This document shows, piece after piece, positions 7,519-7,798 of a DNA stretch of 7,798 nt. How positions within the stretch are numbered: position 1 is the stretch's first letter; every line of letters starts with the position of its first letter. The DNA is from Bdellovibrionales bacterium (GTDB taxonomy: Bacteria; Bdellovibrionota; JAFGOL01), in assembly GCA_022710165.1 (NCBI GenBank), contig JAKLHL010000068.1:1-7798 (forward strand), given 5' to 3'. Under the pieces are notes generated by a model that ran no database searches, was not told the origin of the DNA, and saw only the letters and a program-made list of their open reading frames with translations. Position numbers and translations under genes: made by a program.

Positions 7519-7541
7519 TTATTCGTCATGCCAGAGGCTGA

Positions 7542-7798
7542 TCAGAGGCGTTTTATGAGGAAAGAACCGGAAAAGAATGCAATTATCGAGAGAACTACGG
7601 ATATTAGGATATATCCCATAGCTCCAGCATTGTTGTTCCTCGAACTTAAGTAGCCTACATCAAGTGCAAAAGACGAGAACGTGGTGAACCCGCCTAGTAC
7701 ACCCATGGTCATGAACGACCTTAACTCTGCCGAAGGCGACCAATAAAGGGCCATGAGCTCGGTCAACAAACCCATGACGAGACATCCAAGTACATTAA
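7542..7798 (-). CDS. crcB: FluC/CrcB fluoride ion channel, C-terminal part (cut by the right edge)
   Basis: Small inner-membrane fluoride exporter that works as an antiparallel dimer and protects against cytoplasmic fluoride. The frame runs through the right edge: codons before the ATG at 7773-7775 read NVLGCLV, matching the conserved NVLGSF-type segment early in FluC proteins. That ATG is therefore internal and about 40 N-terminal residues lie outside. The visible 85 residues include the family hallmark GVLGGFTTFSSFALD, which holds the Phe-box phenylalanines and the GxTT segment around the central sodium site, then a last hydrophobic helix (YILISVVLSIIAFFSGSFLI) and the end KRL. Full-length FluC is about 125 residues, so only the start is missing. 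The TGA stop is 45 bases before the radical SAM GTG codon. A fluoride riboswitch, if present, would lie beyond the window. Confidence 0.9.
   Translation of the reverse strand, partial: NVLGCLVMGLLTELMALYWSPSAELRSFMTMGVLGGFTTFSSFALDVGYLSSRNNNAGAMGYILISVVLSIIAFFSGSFLIKRL

Noticed and set aside
7532..7549. Direct repeat CAGAGGC at 7532-7538 and 7543-7549, spaced 11 bases, as an operator
   Set aside because: Two copies of a 7-mer, one of them overlapping the end of the crcB coding sequence, are too little evidence. No promoter elements with suitable spacing were found nearby.
7542..7775. A complete 77-residue membrane protein starting at the ATG at 7773-7775
   Set aside because: The frame stays open to the window edge and the upstream codons encode a conserved FluC segment (NVLGCLV), so the gene is a truncated full-length channel.

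Overview
The window is densely coding with no gene-free stretch longer than 45 bases. It holds two opposed gene blocks that meet tail to tail near position 4060. Nothing in it is clearly mobile, phage-derived, CRISPR or RNA-encoding. It suggests a Gram-negative-type (outer-membrane) bacterium, because a TolC-family outer membrane factor is encoded. Codon use leans strongly to ATA for isoleucine and AGG for arginine in genes on both strands. With the unusually small efflux adaptor, this fits an uncultured lineage such as Omnitrophota or Elusimicrobiota better than Proteobacteria, but that placement is an impression and was not tested.

Left half, plus strand (1-4058): a three-gene operon for a MacAB-TolC-type tripartite ABC efflux or secretion system. 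The order is an outer membrane factor cut by the left edge, a membrane-fusion adaptor, and a fused ATPase/permease. Both gene junctions are ATGA overlaps, so translation is probably coupled and the three products made together. The adaptor lacks the long helical hairpin that normally reaches TolC.

Right half, minus strand (7798-4061): in transcription order, the C-terminal part of a FluC/CrcB fluoride channel cut by the right edge, a 605-residue radical SAM protein of unknown product, and a DEAD-box RNA helicase with a DbpA-type C-terminal RNA-binding domain. Gaps are 45 and 22 bases, so the three may be co-transcribed, although their functions do not obviously belong together.

The two blocks converge with only 2 bases between stop codons. 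A good intrinsic terminator for the minus-strand block lies inside the last codons of the macB-like gene. I saw no equally good terminator for the plus-strand operon. The points most worth a second look are the hairpin-poor adaptor, the radical SAM protein with its unassigned N- and C-terminal regions, and the terminator embedded in coding sequence.
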